DNA from: CAVVZJ01 sp963752755
GTDB lineage: Bacteria > Planctomycetota > Planctomycetia > Isosphaerales > Isosphaeraceae
Assembly: GCA_963752755.1 (NCBI GenBank)
Contig: CAVVZJ010000001.1
Span: 1,426,001 to 1,490,000, forward strand
Direction: 5' to 3'
DNA length: 64,000 bases
Each line of letters opens with the position of its first letter. Position 1 is the first letter of the stretch. The position numbers were made by a program, and so were the translations under genes. This document shows positions 19,866 to 29,517 of this stretch, one piece after another. A model generated the notes under the pieces. That model made no database searches and was not told where the DNA came from. It was given only the letters and a program-made list of their open reading frames with translations.

Positions 19866-20164
19866 CGCAACCCTCGGTCGTCGCCTGGTGGTTGGACGTG
19901 GATGGACCGCCCCGCTCGCAATCGTCGCGAGTCGAGACGGCGGCTGACCCTTCGATCCTATCCAGCGACCCCGCCGAGGACAACTTGGTGGGCGACCACC
20001 GCAGGGTCAGTCCCTACCACGACGTTGGGCGGGAAGCCGGGGGGCTGCTCCATTAAGGAGCCCTTGGGAAACGTTCTCCGGAACGCCACCCTCTGCCGTC
20101 CGTCGCCTCGTCGCCAGGCACTCCTGGTTCGTCTCACCGTTGAAATTCTCCGCGCCCGCGACCC
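19866..20164. other. Leader region of the cytochrome operon
   Basis: This stretch lies between the promoter-like core of repeat copy 1 and the cytochrome start codon. No credible reading frame or strong hairpin was seen. If the core is the promoter, this is a 5' untranslated leader of about 300 bases. Confidence 0.4.
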
Positions 20165-20461
20165 ATATTTGTGCTATAATTATCGCTAGCCTCCTGGCCG
20201 TCCGATTGACGTCTCGCTCACCTGATCCTGGCCTGACCTCGCGACGTCGTGGCGCGCCCCGGGCGCCGAACGAACTTCAAAATAGGTAAAATAGATTCCT
20301 AATTTCTGGAAGAATACTGAGTTGTGTCTGGCAGTCTGGCGGCGTTGCCAGCGTCCATCGGGCGTCCTCGCACCGTCCTGAAGGCGATCCTCGCGCGTCC
20401 TGGGCGCGTCGCTCCTGGGAATCCTGGCTGTTCGAAGTCCCAGTAAGCCGTTAAAAAAGCG
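20165..20461 (-). repeat. Dispersed non-coding element, copy 1
   Basis: One of three related elements in the window, here on the minus strand. It opens with CGCTTTTTTAACGGC (20461 downward) and TGGGAC, then a GC-rich part with repeated GGACG words. An AT-rich part follows (20275-20310), then the block TATTTTGAAGTTCGTTCGGC, and it ends with GCTAGCGATAATTATAGCAC (20190-20171). The distance from the CCTATTTT block to TATAGC is 114 bases, against 112 and 114 in the other copies. No open reading frame fits it. It points at the cytochrome gene at 19865. Confidence 0.75.
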
Positions 20462-20718
20462 ACCTTATGCGTCGCGTCGGAACCGCTTCGCGGGATTCGA
20501 CGCCGTTGGGAGCGGGTTCGATCCGCCGCTTGCTGGAGAACCTCGGAGACGGCCGGCCCCGGCGGCCCGGTTGAGCGTTCGGCCTCGTGACCCTTGAAGA
20601 ATCGATCGATCCTGGCCCAAGTTAGTGCAGGGCAGACAGACCCCGGCCAATCGGATAAACTGAGAGTTTCGGCCTGCATCCCTCCGACCAACGCCACCCC
20701 TCGGCCCCGCAATCCACG
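20462..20718. other. Non-coding spacer
   Basis: This is a GC-rich spacer between repeat copy 1 and the zinc-ribbon gene. The T-loop-like word GGTTCGATCC near 20517 was examined and does not fit a tRNA cloverleaf. Nothing else is seen. Confidence 0.4.
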
Positions 20719-21223
20719 ATGGAATTGACGTTCGAATGCCCGTCCTGCCACTCGGTCGGCCGGGTCCCGTCCGCTCGAATCCGCCGCGGAGGCGACTTGC
20801 CCGCGTTGCGGCCAGAGCCGGCGACCTGAGCCGGTCGGCGATCCAGGAGGGCGGGCTCGTCGCCTGCGGCTGGTGCTCGACGGGCGACCTGTATATCCAG
20901 AAGGACTTCCCCCAGGGCCTCGGACTGGGGATCGTGGTCACGGGTTCGTGGTCAGCTCGGTCTTCTGGTATTACTACATGCCCCTATCAGCCTTCGCCGT
21001 GCTGCTGGCGACGGCGGCCCTGGATCTCGTGCTGTATTACCTCGTACCGGACGTAACGATCTGTTACCGTTGCCTCAGCCAGCACCGCGGCGCCGGGAGC
21101 AACCCCGACGGCCGGTTCGCCCCGTTCGACCTGGCCCTCGGCGAGCGCTACCGGCAGGAACGCCTCCGGGTCGAGGAACTCCGGAGCCGTCGGGAACCGA
21201 CCCAGCCTGTCCCCCCCGCCTGA
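20719..21223 (+). pseudogene. Zinc-ribbon membrane protein, about three frameshifts
   Basis: Reading across frames gives one small protein of about 165 residues. It starts MELTFECPSCHSVGRVPS, shifts at about 20770 to ESAAEATCPRCGQ, and shifts at about 20850 to LVACGWCSTGDLYIQKDFPQ. A last shift at about 20948 leads to SSVFWYYYMPLSAFAVLLA, a hydrophobic region with two helices, then TICYRCLSQHRGAG and a charged tail. Four CxxC knuckles suggest two zinc ribbons around a membrane hairpin. The pattern of conserved knuckles across shifted frames argues that the shifts are sequence errors. The specific function is unknown. Confidence 0.6.
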
Positions 21224-21299
21224 GCGTCCCGACCTCCCGCCCCGGCCCCTTCGACCCCGGTGTCCCCCCTTCGCCGCGTTCCGCTTCTCTTCCCGGCCA

Positions 21300-21386
21300 C
21301 TCGGCCCCCGTTCCTCGACCATCGACGTTCCTCGACCCTCGACGTTCCTCGACCCTCGACCATCAACCATCGACCATCATCCCCGC
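21300..21386. repeat. Simple CGACC/TCGACGTT tandem repeat
   Basis: A run of near-identical units such as CGACGTTCCTCGACCCT and CCATCGACCATC fills the gap just before the oxidoreductase start. It is non-coding and low in complexity. A related stretch rich in CGACCATC lies at 55490-55557. Confidence 0.7.
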
Positions 21387-21388
21387 CC

Positions 21389-24351
21389 GTGGACGAACAA
21401 CGCGCACGAATCCATGACGACCTTCTCGGCCTGATCGAAGGCGACTTGCTCTTCGAGCCGCTCCAGCGCACGCCTTACAACACCGACGCCGGTCTCCTCC
21501 AGATCGATCCCCTCGGCGTCGTCGCACCGAGGCACGAGTCCGACCTGGCGGCCCTGGTCCGCTACGCCGCGGAGCAATCCATCCCGCTCCACGCCCGGGG
21601 CGCGGGCACCGGTCGGACAGGCGGCTGCCTCGGGCCGGGCCTGGTCCTCGACTTCAGCCGATACTCTCCGCCGGATCGTCGGCCTGGGGACCGACCACGT
21701 GGTCGTCCAGTCGGGGGCCGTGCTGGATCTCGTCCAGGCTCAGCTTCGGCCCCTCGGCCGTCGCCTGGCGATCGACGTCGCAGGGGGGCGAGGCCCACAC
21801 GATCGGCGGCCTGATCGGGCTCGACCCCGCCAGCCGACTGTCGCCCCGGCCGGCGGTCGTGCTGGCCGACCGGGTCGCATCGCTCCGCGTTGTCTTCGCC
21901 AACGGCGAGACGGTACGCTGGAGCCATTCCCCGCGCCTAAGGCCAGCGAGCTGAACCCGGCCAGCTTCCGTGAACACCGTGGTCCGCCGGCTCGACGTGC
22001 TCCTGAGCTGGAACGCCGAGCAACTTGCCCGCCCCTCCACGGCATGGAAGGGCCGTAGGGCGGGCTATGCCCTGGAGTCGATCGCCGGATCGGACAGGCT
22101 CGATCTGGTCCGGCCCCTCGTCGGGTGCCGAGGGCACGCTCGCGCTGATCACCCAGGCGACGCTGCGGACCGAGCCGATTCCCGAGTTCCAGGCGGTCGT
22201 TGTCCTCCTCTTCGACCGCCTGAGCGACGCCTCCGAGGCGGTCCCGCTCTGCCTGGAGGCCAGGCCGGTGGCCTGCGAGCTGTTTGACTGGCGGACGCTC
22301 AGCCTCGCCCGTGATGCCGACCCAGCCTACCGTGAGCAACTGGTCGAGCAGGCCGAGGGGGCAGTCGTCGTCGCGTTCGAGGGGGATTCCGGCTCCGAGG
22401 TCCGATCTCAGTCCCGCGAGCTGGCCGGTCGGATGCGTCGGCTTCGCAGCCTGGCCGGCGAGCCGGCGTTGATCGAGGGCCAAGGCGAGGGTGAGCGTTG
22501 GCTAAAACTTCGGGAAGCCGTGCATCCCGCGATGATGAGGCTCCGCGGTCCATCGCGACCGGTTGCCCCCGTCGAGCGGCTCCGGGTTCCACCGATCGGC
22601 CTTGCCCGCCCTCGTCGGTCGGGTCCAGACCTTGATGAAAGACTGGGGCGTCGGCTGGACCCTCGACGCCCACGGCCGCCGTCTGTGAGGTTCACGTCCG
22701 TCCCTTTCTCGAACTGGCAAATCCCGCCGACCGCGATCGGTTCGGGTCGATGGCCGAGCAGCTCCGCGAGATGGCCATCGACTCTGGGGGGGACCGTCGC
22801 CGCCGGCCTGGACGCCGGCCGGATCGCCACCTTCCGCCGGATGCAGCGCGAGCTGTTCAACGCCCACCGGGAGCTGAAGTACGCCTTTGACCCCCAGAAC
22901 CTGCTCAACCCCGGCAAGGTTGTTGGCGACGAGACGACCGCGCCAGGGCTGAGTCTCCGAGCGGTGCCGGGACCTTGCGCAGGAGCCGCCACCCGTCTGG
23001 GAGATCGGAGCCGACTCGTCGACGCTTCGCTGGCCGGAACGGAGCCGGGTCGAGCACGTCGCCGCGTGCAACAACTGCGGCGCCTGCCGGTCGCAGGAGC
23101 CGACACTCCGGATGTGCCCGAGCTTCCGCGGCTCACTTTCCGAGACCGCCACGCCCCGCGCCCAGGTCCACCTGCTCCGCGAGATCGCCGCCGGACGGCT
23201 CGACCCGAAGCTCTGGGGGTCCGAGGAGTTCAAGGCCCACGCCGACCTTTGCGTCCACTGCCACCTCTGCGAGTCCGAGTGTCCGGCCGGGGTGGACATC
23301 TCCTCCTTGATGATCGAGGCCAAGGCCGCTCACGTTGCCACGCACGGCCTGGCGCCCGACGACTGGATGCTCTCGCGGATCGACGTCTGGTCTGCCTGGG
23401 CGAGCCGGTTCCCGTTCCTGTTCAACGTCTTGATGGACAACCGCTTCGCCCGCTGGGTGCTTGAGCGGGCCTTCGGCCTCTCGCAGTTTCGGAGCCTGCC
23501 CCGGGCCGCATCGGTCCGCGTTCGTCCGTCGCGCCGAGAGGCTCGGATTGACCAGGCCGCGTCCCCACGAGCCAGGCCCGCGAGCGGCCTACTTCCTGGA
23601 CATCTTCGCCAACCACTTCGACCCGGAGCTGGCCGAGTCGGTCGTGGCCGTGCTCCGTCACGCTGGGGTCAATGTGCATGTGCCGAAGTCTCAGCGCGGT
23701 TGTGGCATGCCGGCTCTCGTCTCCGGCGATCTCGACCGCGCCCGCGATCTGGTCGAAGCGAACCTGCGCGTCCTGGGCAACGCCGCCCGCGACGGCTATA
23801 CGATCGTCTGCTCCGAGCCGACCGCTGCCTTGATGCTCCGCCGCGAGGCCGCCCGCTTGACCGACAACCTCGACGCCTCGCTTGTGGCGGCCAGTACGAT
23901 GGACGTCGGCCAGTACCTCGCCGGCCTCGTCGCCCGCGGCGACCTCCGACCACCGGAGGTGCCGATCGAGGCCCGCGTCGGCTACCACCAGCCCTGTCAC
24001 CTCCGCGCCCTCGGCGTTGGCACGCCGATGCTCGACCTGATCCGGATGATCCCCGGTCTGGAGGTCGAATTCCTCGACCGCGGCTGTTCCGGCATGGCCG
24101 GCATCTTCGGGCTGGCGTCCCGGAACTTCCGCACATCCCTCCGCGCCGGTCGTGGCCTGACCCGCGGCCTCCGCAACCCCGAAATCCAGATCGGTTCCAC
24201 CGAGTGCGCCGCCTGCCGGATGCAGATGGAGCAGACCGTCCCCAAGCGCACGGTCCACCCGATCAAACTCCTCGCCCTCGGCTACGGCCTCAATCCGACG
24301 CTCCTACGTCACCTGACCGAGCCACGCCGTGGACGTTCCCTCTCCTCCTGA
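21389..24351 (+). pseudogene. FAD-binding and (Fe-S)-binding oxidoreductase (GlcD/lactate dehydrogenase type), about nine frameshifts
   Basis: The reconstructed protein of about 985 residues fuses three parts. The first is an FAD-binding_4 PCMH domain (VVAPRHESDLAALVRYAAEQ, then RGAGTGRTGG). The second is the FAD-oxidase C-terminal domain (EGTLALITQATLRT and FDPQNLLNPGKV). The third is a ferredoxin and CCG part with cysteine clusters CNNCGACRSQEP and CVHCHLCESECPAGVD, then PCHLRALG, CSGMAG and TECAACRMQ. It should oxidise a 2-hydroxy acid and pass electrons to the membrane chain. Frames change at about 21661, 21790, 21955, 22125, 22590, 22688, 22790, 22970 and 23520. The last 290 residues are intact. 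The GTG at 21389 is the likely start. Confidence 0.8.
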
Positions 24352-24826
24352 ACCACGGACCCTATCGCGGTGTACAAGCCCGCGCATGAGGCAACCCTCG
24401 ATCCAGCCGTTGGGGACGAGACGCGTGGCTCCGGGGTGTTTCAAAACCGCTTCTTGTCGACCGCTTCACCGCCTGAACTTGAGTCCTTTCTCGACACTTT
24501 GCAAGATTGTGGCTGGGCTCCAAGTCTGCCCGCCACTCGGGTTGACGACCGAAGCGCGAGCGGCTACTGTCCCCCCGATCGTCCCGTCGCCGTCACGTCT
24601 CCGGCCCGATCGAGCCGACACCCCTGATCCCGGATCGACGCTCTTCGCCGCGTGGACCTCCGCGTTTCGGAGGGAGTCCCACGTCCGGCGAACGACCACG
24701 GGACGAGCCGGCTCCGGCCCATCGGCACGGCCAGGGAGGGCCGTCCGTCGGCCTGGAAGCGACGAGTCAACGGGGGTGGTTGTCTTGTACTGTCACGACC
24801 AGACCCACAGGGCCGGTCGGCATCGT
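24352..24826. other. Intergenic region upstream of the LptD-like gene
   Basis: An open frame continues through this stretch on the plus strand but its product is low-complexity and not protein-like, so I treat it as non-coding up to the start near 24830. No repeat or strong promoter was recognised. Confidence 0.4.
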
Positions 24827-24870
24827 GTCGTGATCATTCCGGCGATCCTCATCGCCGGAATGATCACGAC
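24827..24870. repeat. Perfect 20-bp inverted repeat with 4-base loop over the start codon
   Basis: The arms 24827-24846 and 24851-24870 are perfect reverse complements (GTCGTGATCATTCCGGCGAT and its complement) around the loop CCTC. The repeat lies across the GTG at 24830 and the signal-peptide codons of the LptD-like gene. In RNA it would form a very stable hairpin that buries the start codon. See the findings section. Confidence 0.85.
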
Positions 24871-27800
24871 CGCCCGCGCCCGTGGACCAGCCGGTCCTGA
24901 GCCGGATCCACGTCGGCCTCTGATCCTGGCCGCCGACCGCGTCCGCCACTGGGACCAGGGCGTCAGCCGCTGGGTCTTGCTTGAGGGTAACGCCGCGGTG
25001 GAGACGCCGGAGGGGCGGTCGATCCGTTCCGAACGGGCCCTGGTCCGGCTCCGGCCGCTCGTCGAGTCTGACCACCCCGCCGCCGTGGTCGCGATCTTCG
25101 CCGACGGTCAAACCTGGACCTCCGATCCAGGGGGCAGGCCCTCCGACTCACTACGGGTCACGCTCACGACCGACCAGAACCCCCTCCTCCGGGCCCGGAC
25201 GGACGCTGGCGTCGTCGGCCTCGCCGGACCACCCGCGGACGTCGACTGGATCGCCCGGGCCTTCCCCGACGAGTCACCGGCCCCCCCCACCGAACTGCCG
25301 GTGGTACCGGCGCCGGAGAGCTCAAGGGTCGCATCGGAAGCGGTCGAGAGCAAGGCCGATCTCGCCGTCGTTCCGACACAGTTCGAGGATGACGCCTTCG
25401 ATGCGCCGGAACTCACACCGCCGATGCCCGCCGAGCCCGACAGCGACGAGTTGCCGGCCGTTGACGATCAGGGGGAGTCGATGGTCCCCCTGCAGCCGCC
25501 CACGGACCTGATGCCCCTTCCCGAGTCGGAGGTGCCACCGCCGCCGGTCGAGGAGAAGCCGCGCGCCAACCCGCCTCCGATGCTCCCCGGCACGCGGCGG
25601 ACTTGGAGCATCACCCCCCGCTATGGCGGCCGGACGTGGCAACTCAACACCACGACGGCGGCCGATGGCTCCACGGTGTATATCATCCGGGGCGGTGTCA
25701 TCATCGTCTCGGAAGTCGAGGGACGCGGCCGGGTGGACCTCGCGGCGGATCATGTCGTTCTCTGGATCAAGCCAAAGGCCGGGAAGGATGATCGGCAGCC
25801 CAATCCGACCGGCACCACGACCTTCGACCCCGACCAGCCAATCGAGGCCTACCTCGAGGGGGACGTCGTGATCCGACAGGACGAGTTGAAACTGGCCGGT
25901 ACCGACGACCAGCACATCATCGAGGCCGAGAACGCTTACTTCGATTTCCGCACCGAACGCGTCGTCGCCAACAAGGGCGAGTTCAAGTTCTATGCCCCCG
26001 GCTTCCTCGCGCCGATCCGCGCCAAGGGCGATCTGATCAACCAGTATCGGCCCGTGGAGGTGCTGCCCAACGGCAAGTTCCGCCTCGGCCCGACCCGGAT
26101 CAGCGCCGACCAGACCACCACCACAGGCAGCCGCTTCCCGATCCCGGCGTACCGCTTCAACAGCCGCGCCATCGATCTACAGCAGATCCAGGAGCCCATG
26201 CGCGACCCGTTCACCGGCGGTGTTGCGACGCCTCCCGGCAAGCCAGCGCCGGTGGAGACCTCCTGGCTGATCGACGCCCGTCAGAACTTTTACTTCATCG
26301 GCCCGATCCCGTTCTTCTACTGGCCGCGGATCGTCACGACCGACGACCTCGATCCCCCTTTACGTAACTTCTCGTATCGCTACGGCACCTACTTCGGCCA
26401 CCAGACCCTCTTCGATCTCAGTGGCTTCAAGCTCCTGGGAATGAAGAAGCCCGGCTGGATCGACACCTGGAATATCGACGCCGATTACCTGAGCATGCGC
26501 GGACCGGCCCTCGGCTCCGAGATCGGCTGGTTCGGTCGCGATCTGATCGGCAACCTGATGGACCCCTACGGCACTCGGAAGCTCAAGCGGGGTGTGGACC
26601 GTCCCTTCTTCGGTTACTTCGACGTCTGGGGCATCCGGGATACCGGCGTGGACGTGCTCGGCTCCGGGCCCGCCGTCGTGACCTATGGTCCGCCAGGCGC
26701 CGGCAAGAACGGCTATCAGCGCAACGACGTCCCATCCTTCCAGACTTACCGCGGCCGATTCCTCTTCCGGCACATGCAGTCGCTGGTCGACTCCTTCGCC
26801 CCCGAGGACGAGGACCTCCGCCTCCAGGTCGAGGCCGCCGGCTACTCGGATCGCCACTTCCTTGAACAGTATTACAAGCGCCTCTGGGACACCGGGCTTG
26901 ACCAGGACACCCTCGCGTATCTGCTCCGCCAGAATCGCAACACCGCCTTCACGCTCCAGGGTCAAGTGAACTTCATGCCCTGGATCACCGACACCCAGTG
27001 GCTTCCCAAGGCCGAGTATTACCGTTTCGGCGACGCGCTGTTTGGAAACCTCTTCAGCTACTCACAGAACTCCGGCGTCGATTACGCCAACGTCCACACC
27101 GCCGTCGAGGTCAACAATCCGAACATTTTTGCATTCATGCCCTACGACCCGGTCTCGAACACCAGTGGCCCCTGGAGCTCGGGCCGCGCCTGGACAACTC
27201 ACCAGCTCTCCATGCCCTTGAAGCTCGGCTTCATCCGACTCACTCCCTACGGCGTCGGCCAGCTCATGGGCTGGTCCAGTCAGCTCGACAACCAGGCTCT
27301 CGGCCGGGCCTGGGGTGGTGGTGGTGCCCGCGCCAACATCATGGCCTGGCGGACTTTTGACGAAGTCGAGAGCGAGATGCTCAACGTCCACGGGTTCGCG
27401 CACAAGATCAACTTCGACGTTGATTACCGCAACGTGTTCTCCAACGTCCCCCTCAACCAGATTGGCATCCAGGACCAGTATGACGACGACACTTACGAGT
27501 TCACCCGCCGTTACTTCGCTCTCACGAACTACGTCGGTGGCCTTCTGCCACTTCAGTACGACCCCCGCTTCCTCATCCTGCGACGCGCCTACAATCCGAT
27601 CGCCTTCACTCCCGACATCCAGGCCAGCATGCAGACGCTCAAGTTTAACCTCAATCAGCGTCTTCAAACCAAGCGCGGACCCGAAGGCCAGCGCCGGATC
27701 GTCGATTATATGGTCTTCGACCTCCAAACGATCTACTACCCCTACGCCCGCCGCGACAACTTCGGCAAGGCATTCGGGCAGAATATGTATAATTTTGAAT

Positions 27801-28285
27801 GGTTTTTGGGCGACCGGACCAGTATCGTCTCGACCGGCTGGTTCGAATTCTGGGACATCGCGGGCAATCCGATCCTCGTGACCAACCCGCGACACGAGAA
27901 CGACCCGTTCGGACTGAACGTGATCACGGCGGGTGTCTCGGTGAACCGCCCGCCGCGAGGGAGCATCTACATGGGCTACTCGATCATCAACACGGGACCG
28001 ATCCAGACCTCGGCCTTGAATGCCTCGTTTAACTACTGGCTGAGCCCGAAGTGGTATACGTCGTTCTCGACCTCCTACGACTTCGGTAACGCGATCCTGC
28101 TGGCCGCCACGTTCTCATTGACCAAGATTGGCCCTGACTTCCTCACGTCCGTCGGCCTGACGGTGGACCCGCAGCGGCAAAACTACACTTTTGGACTCGA
28201 GATCGCACCGCGGTTCAGCCCGAACGTGCGGCTGGGCTCGGCAGTCGGCACACGATTCGATTCCCGGTTCGCCCCGACTCAATGA
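24830..28285 (+). CDS. LptD/OstA-like outer-membrane protein
   Basis: A very long intact protein. If it starts at the GTG at 24830 it has about 1151 residues and a short signal peptide (IIPAILIAGMITTARA). The first part has OstA-like features (LILAADRVRHWDQGVSRWVL, then EGNAAVETPEGRS). A proline- and acid-rich linker follows (about 150-250). A second OstA-like part has AYLEGDVVIRQDELKLAG and AENAYFDFRTERVVANKGEF. The C-terminal 650 residues are rich in aromatic beta strands, as in an outer-membrane barrel. LptD proteins insert lipopolysaccharide or other lipids. The real start is uncertain because the frame is open upstream and no clear ribosome site is seen. Confidence 0.8.
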   Translation: MIIPAILIAGMITTARARGPAGPEPDPRRPLILAADRVRHWDQGVSRWVLLEGNAAVETPEGRSIRSERALVRLRPLVESDHPAAVVAIFADGQTWTSDPGGRPSDSLRVTLTTDQNPLLRARTDAGVVGLAGPPADVDWIARAFPDESPAPPTELPVVPAPESSRVASEAVESKADLAVVPTQFEDDAFDAPELTPPMPAEPDSDELPAVDDQGESMVPLQPPTDLMPLPESEVPPPPVEEKPRANPPPMLPGTRRTWSITPRYGGRTWQLNTTTAADGSTVYIIRGGVIIVSEVEGRGRVDLAADHVVLWIKPKAGKDDRQPNPTGTTTFDPDQPIEAYLEGDVVIRQDELKLAGTDDQHIIEAENAYFDFRTERVVANKGEFKFYAPGFLAPIRAKGDLINQYRPVEVLPNGKFRLGPTRISADQTTTTGSRFPIPAYRFNSRAIDLQQIQEPMRDPFTGGVATPPGKPAPVETSWLIDARQNFYFIGPIPFFYWPRIVTTDDLDPPLRNFSYRYGTYFGHQTLFDLSGFKLLGMKKPGWIDTWNIDADYLSMRGPALGSEIGWFGRDLIGNLMDPYGTRKLKRGVDRPFFGYFDVWGIRDTGVDVLGSGPAVVTYGPPGAGKNGYQRNDVPSFQTYRGRFLFRHMQSLVDSFAPEDEDLRLQVEAAGYSDRHFLEQYYKRLWDTGLDQDTLAYLLRQNRNTAFTLQGQVNFMPWITDTQWLPKAEYYRFGDALFGNLFSYSQNSGVDYANVHTAVEVNNPNIFAFMPYDPVSNTSGPWSSGRAWTTHQLSMPLKLGFIRLTPYGVGQLMGWSSQLDNQALGRAWGGGGARANIMAWRTFDEVESEMLNVHGFAHKINFDVDYRNVFSNVPLNQIGIQDQYDDDTYEFTRRYFALTNYVGGLLPLQYDPRFLILRRAYNPIAFTPDIQASMQTLKFNLNQRLQTKRGPEGQRRIVDYMVFDLQTIYYPYARRDNFGKAFGQNMYNFEWFLGDRTSIVSTGWFEFWDIAGNPILVTNPRHENDPFGLNVITAGVSVNRPPRGSIYMGYSIINTGPIQTSALNASFNYWLSPKWYTSFSTSYDFGNAILLAATFSLTKIGPDFLTSVGLTVDPQRQNYTFGLEIAPRFSPNVRLGSAVGTRFDSRFAPTQ

Positions 28286-28406
28286 TGCGATTGCCCAGAA
28301 TGCCGGTCTGCTGTAGGTTGCTCTCCGGGCACTAAAGAACCCCTTTCGTGAGTCCCGGGTTCGCACCGAGCACCCGGGCTGGAATCCTGATCCCGGGCGA
28401 TCTCGC

Positions 28407-28947
28407 ATGATGGCCAGACGTCGCATCGACCGCGTGATCCCGATCGAAGCCCCCGACACCGGACCGCCGGAGTCGGCTGCCGCAGGCACGCCGATGACGG
28501 AACCCAGGGCGGACTCCCTCGGCGATCTGGAGTCGCGGCTGGCCCAGTTCGAAGCGTTGCCCGAGTGGGTTCCCCGCGGATCGTCGGACCTTCCGAGCCA
28601 AGTTCGCCGCCGGCCTTCGGGGGCTCAAGCACGCCTTCCGCGGCGATTCCAGCTTCTTTGCCCACGCCTACCGCGGTCTTTTGATCGCCTTCGCCGCCGC
28701 CTTGCTGGGCGTCGGGCCGCTCCAGTGGTGCATCCTCGCGCTCTCTGCTGCCCTGGTCCTGATCGCCGAACTGGCTCACAGCGCAATCGACACGCTCGCC
28801 CGTTCCCTCGGCGACGCCGACGCCCCGGGCCCCACCGCCTCGCGCGAGATCGCCACGGCCGGTGTCTTCATTGCCGTGCTCGTCTTCGCCGCCGTCTCGA
28901 TCACGGTCCTGACCGTCCGCTTCCTCGAACTGCTCAACGGCCGGTAA
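28407..28947 (+). CDS. Diacylglycerol/undecaprenol kinase (DgkA family), one frameshift
   Basis: The core is the small integral-membrane lipid kinase family: FRAKFAAGLRGLKHAFRGDS, then membrane helices and the signature LIAELAHSAIDTLARSL, matching the AELxNTAIE motif of DgkA and UdpK with His-Ser in place of Asn-Thr. A third helix ends the protein. About 60 residues precede the core (MMARRRIDRVIPIEAPDTG...) in another frame, with the shift at about 28580. The kinase core itself is unbroken, so it could still be made from an internal start. The product recycles diacylglycerol or undecaprenol at the inner membrane. Confidence 0.75.
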
Positions 28948-29018
28948 CGGACTCTTGGAGGGTGGTTGCCGCACGCCGTCTTTTCTGAATTGCAACTGAA
29001 CCGTGTGCGGCACAAGCC

Positions 29019-29505
29019 CTACGAATCTTGCTGTGCGTGGAGCGCAGCGTGGGCCGATTCATCGGCCGGTCGGGTATCGCGACCGCGTCGGACGGTCAGT
29101 TCGATCCGATCAAGGAATTTGACATTCGCGCAGTCATCCAGCTCATCGGTATGACAGGCCGCCGGGTTGCGAATCAGGAAGCGGAACGGACCGCCCTGCT
29201 CGGTCGTGAGTGGATTCGGCGCCCTCGCGATAGACGACCAGCCCCTCGCCACGCGTGGCCGACAGGGGGATCGAGACGTGGAAGTCGTCGTGATCGGCGT
29301 GTAAGGTGAGATAATTCGCATCGGCCGTCGGGACAGCCCGGCGGAGGATCGCCTCCAGGGTCACGCCATCGCCGCGTCGCTTCGCCTGGAAGCGGGAGAC
29401 GTCGTGGACCTGCTCCATCTCGGGCCATGAGGTGAGTTCGTCGAACGTCAATGCGAGAGGATGCTCGACGGCGCCATCCACACGAAGAAGCATGATTTGA
29501 TCCAT
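29019..29505 (-). CDS. Small molybdopterin-domain (sulfite-oxidase-like) protein, one frameshift
   Basis: The start MDQIMLLRVDGAVEHPLALTF has a GGAGAA 7 bases upstream. The sequence fits the oxidoreductase molybdopterin-binding fold: VDGAVEHPLALTFDEL, GVTLEAILRRAVP, then LTLHADHDDFHVSIPLSATRGEGLVVYREG. A shift at about 29225 continues as PLTTEQGGPFRFLIRN and ends with VKFLDRIELTV. At about 161 residues it is a minimal domain. I see no conserved Cys at the usual molybdenum-ligand position, so it may be a non-catalytic variant. It follows namZ by 12 bases and is probably in that operon. Confidence 0.65.
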
Positions 29506-29517
29506 TCGGATTTCTCC

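Noticed and set aside
20175..20180. Plus-strand TATAAT in repeat copy 1 as a promoter
   Set aside because: The nearest TTGAAA is 29 bases upstream, too far, and the conserved core in all copies reads in the other direction.
20505..20535. T-loop-like word GGTTCGATCC suggesting a tRNA
   Set aside because: The flanking bases do not form a T-stem, and no acceptor or anticodon arm fits on either strand.
21389..24351. Real programmed frameshifting in the FAD/Fe-S gene
   Set aside because: No recurrent slippery heptamer was seen and shifts are too many and in both directions; assembly indels explain them better.
28346..28376. CCCGGG-centred inverted repeat before the DgkA-type gene
   Set aside because: The stem has a bulge and only about 8 pairs in a very GC-rich context, so it is too weak to call.
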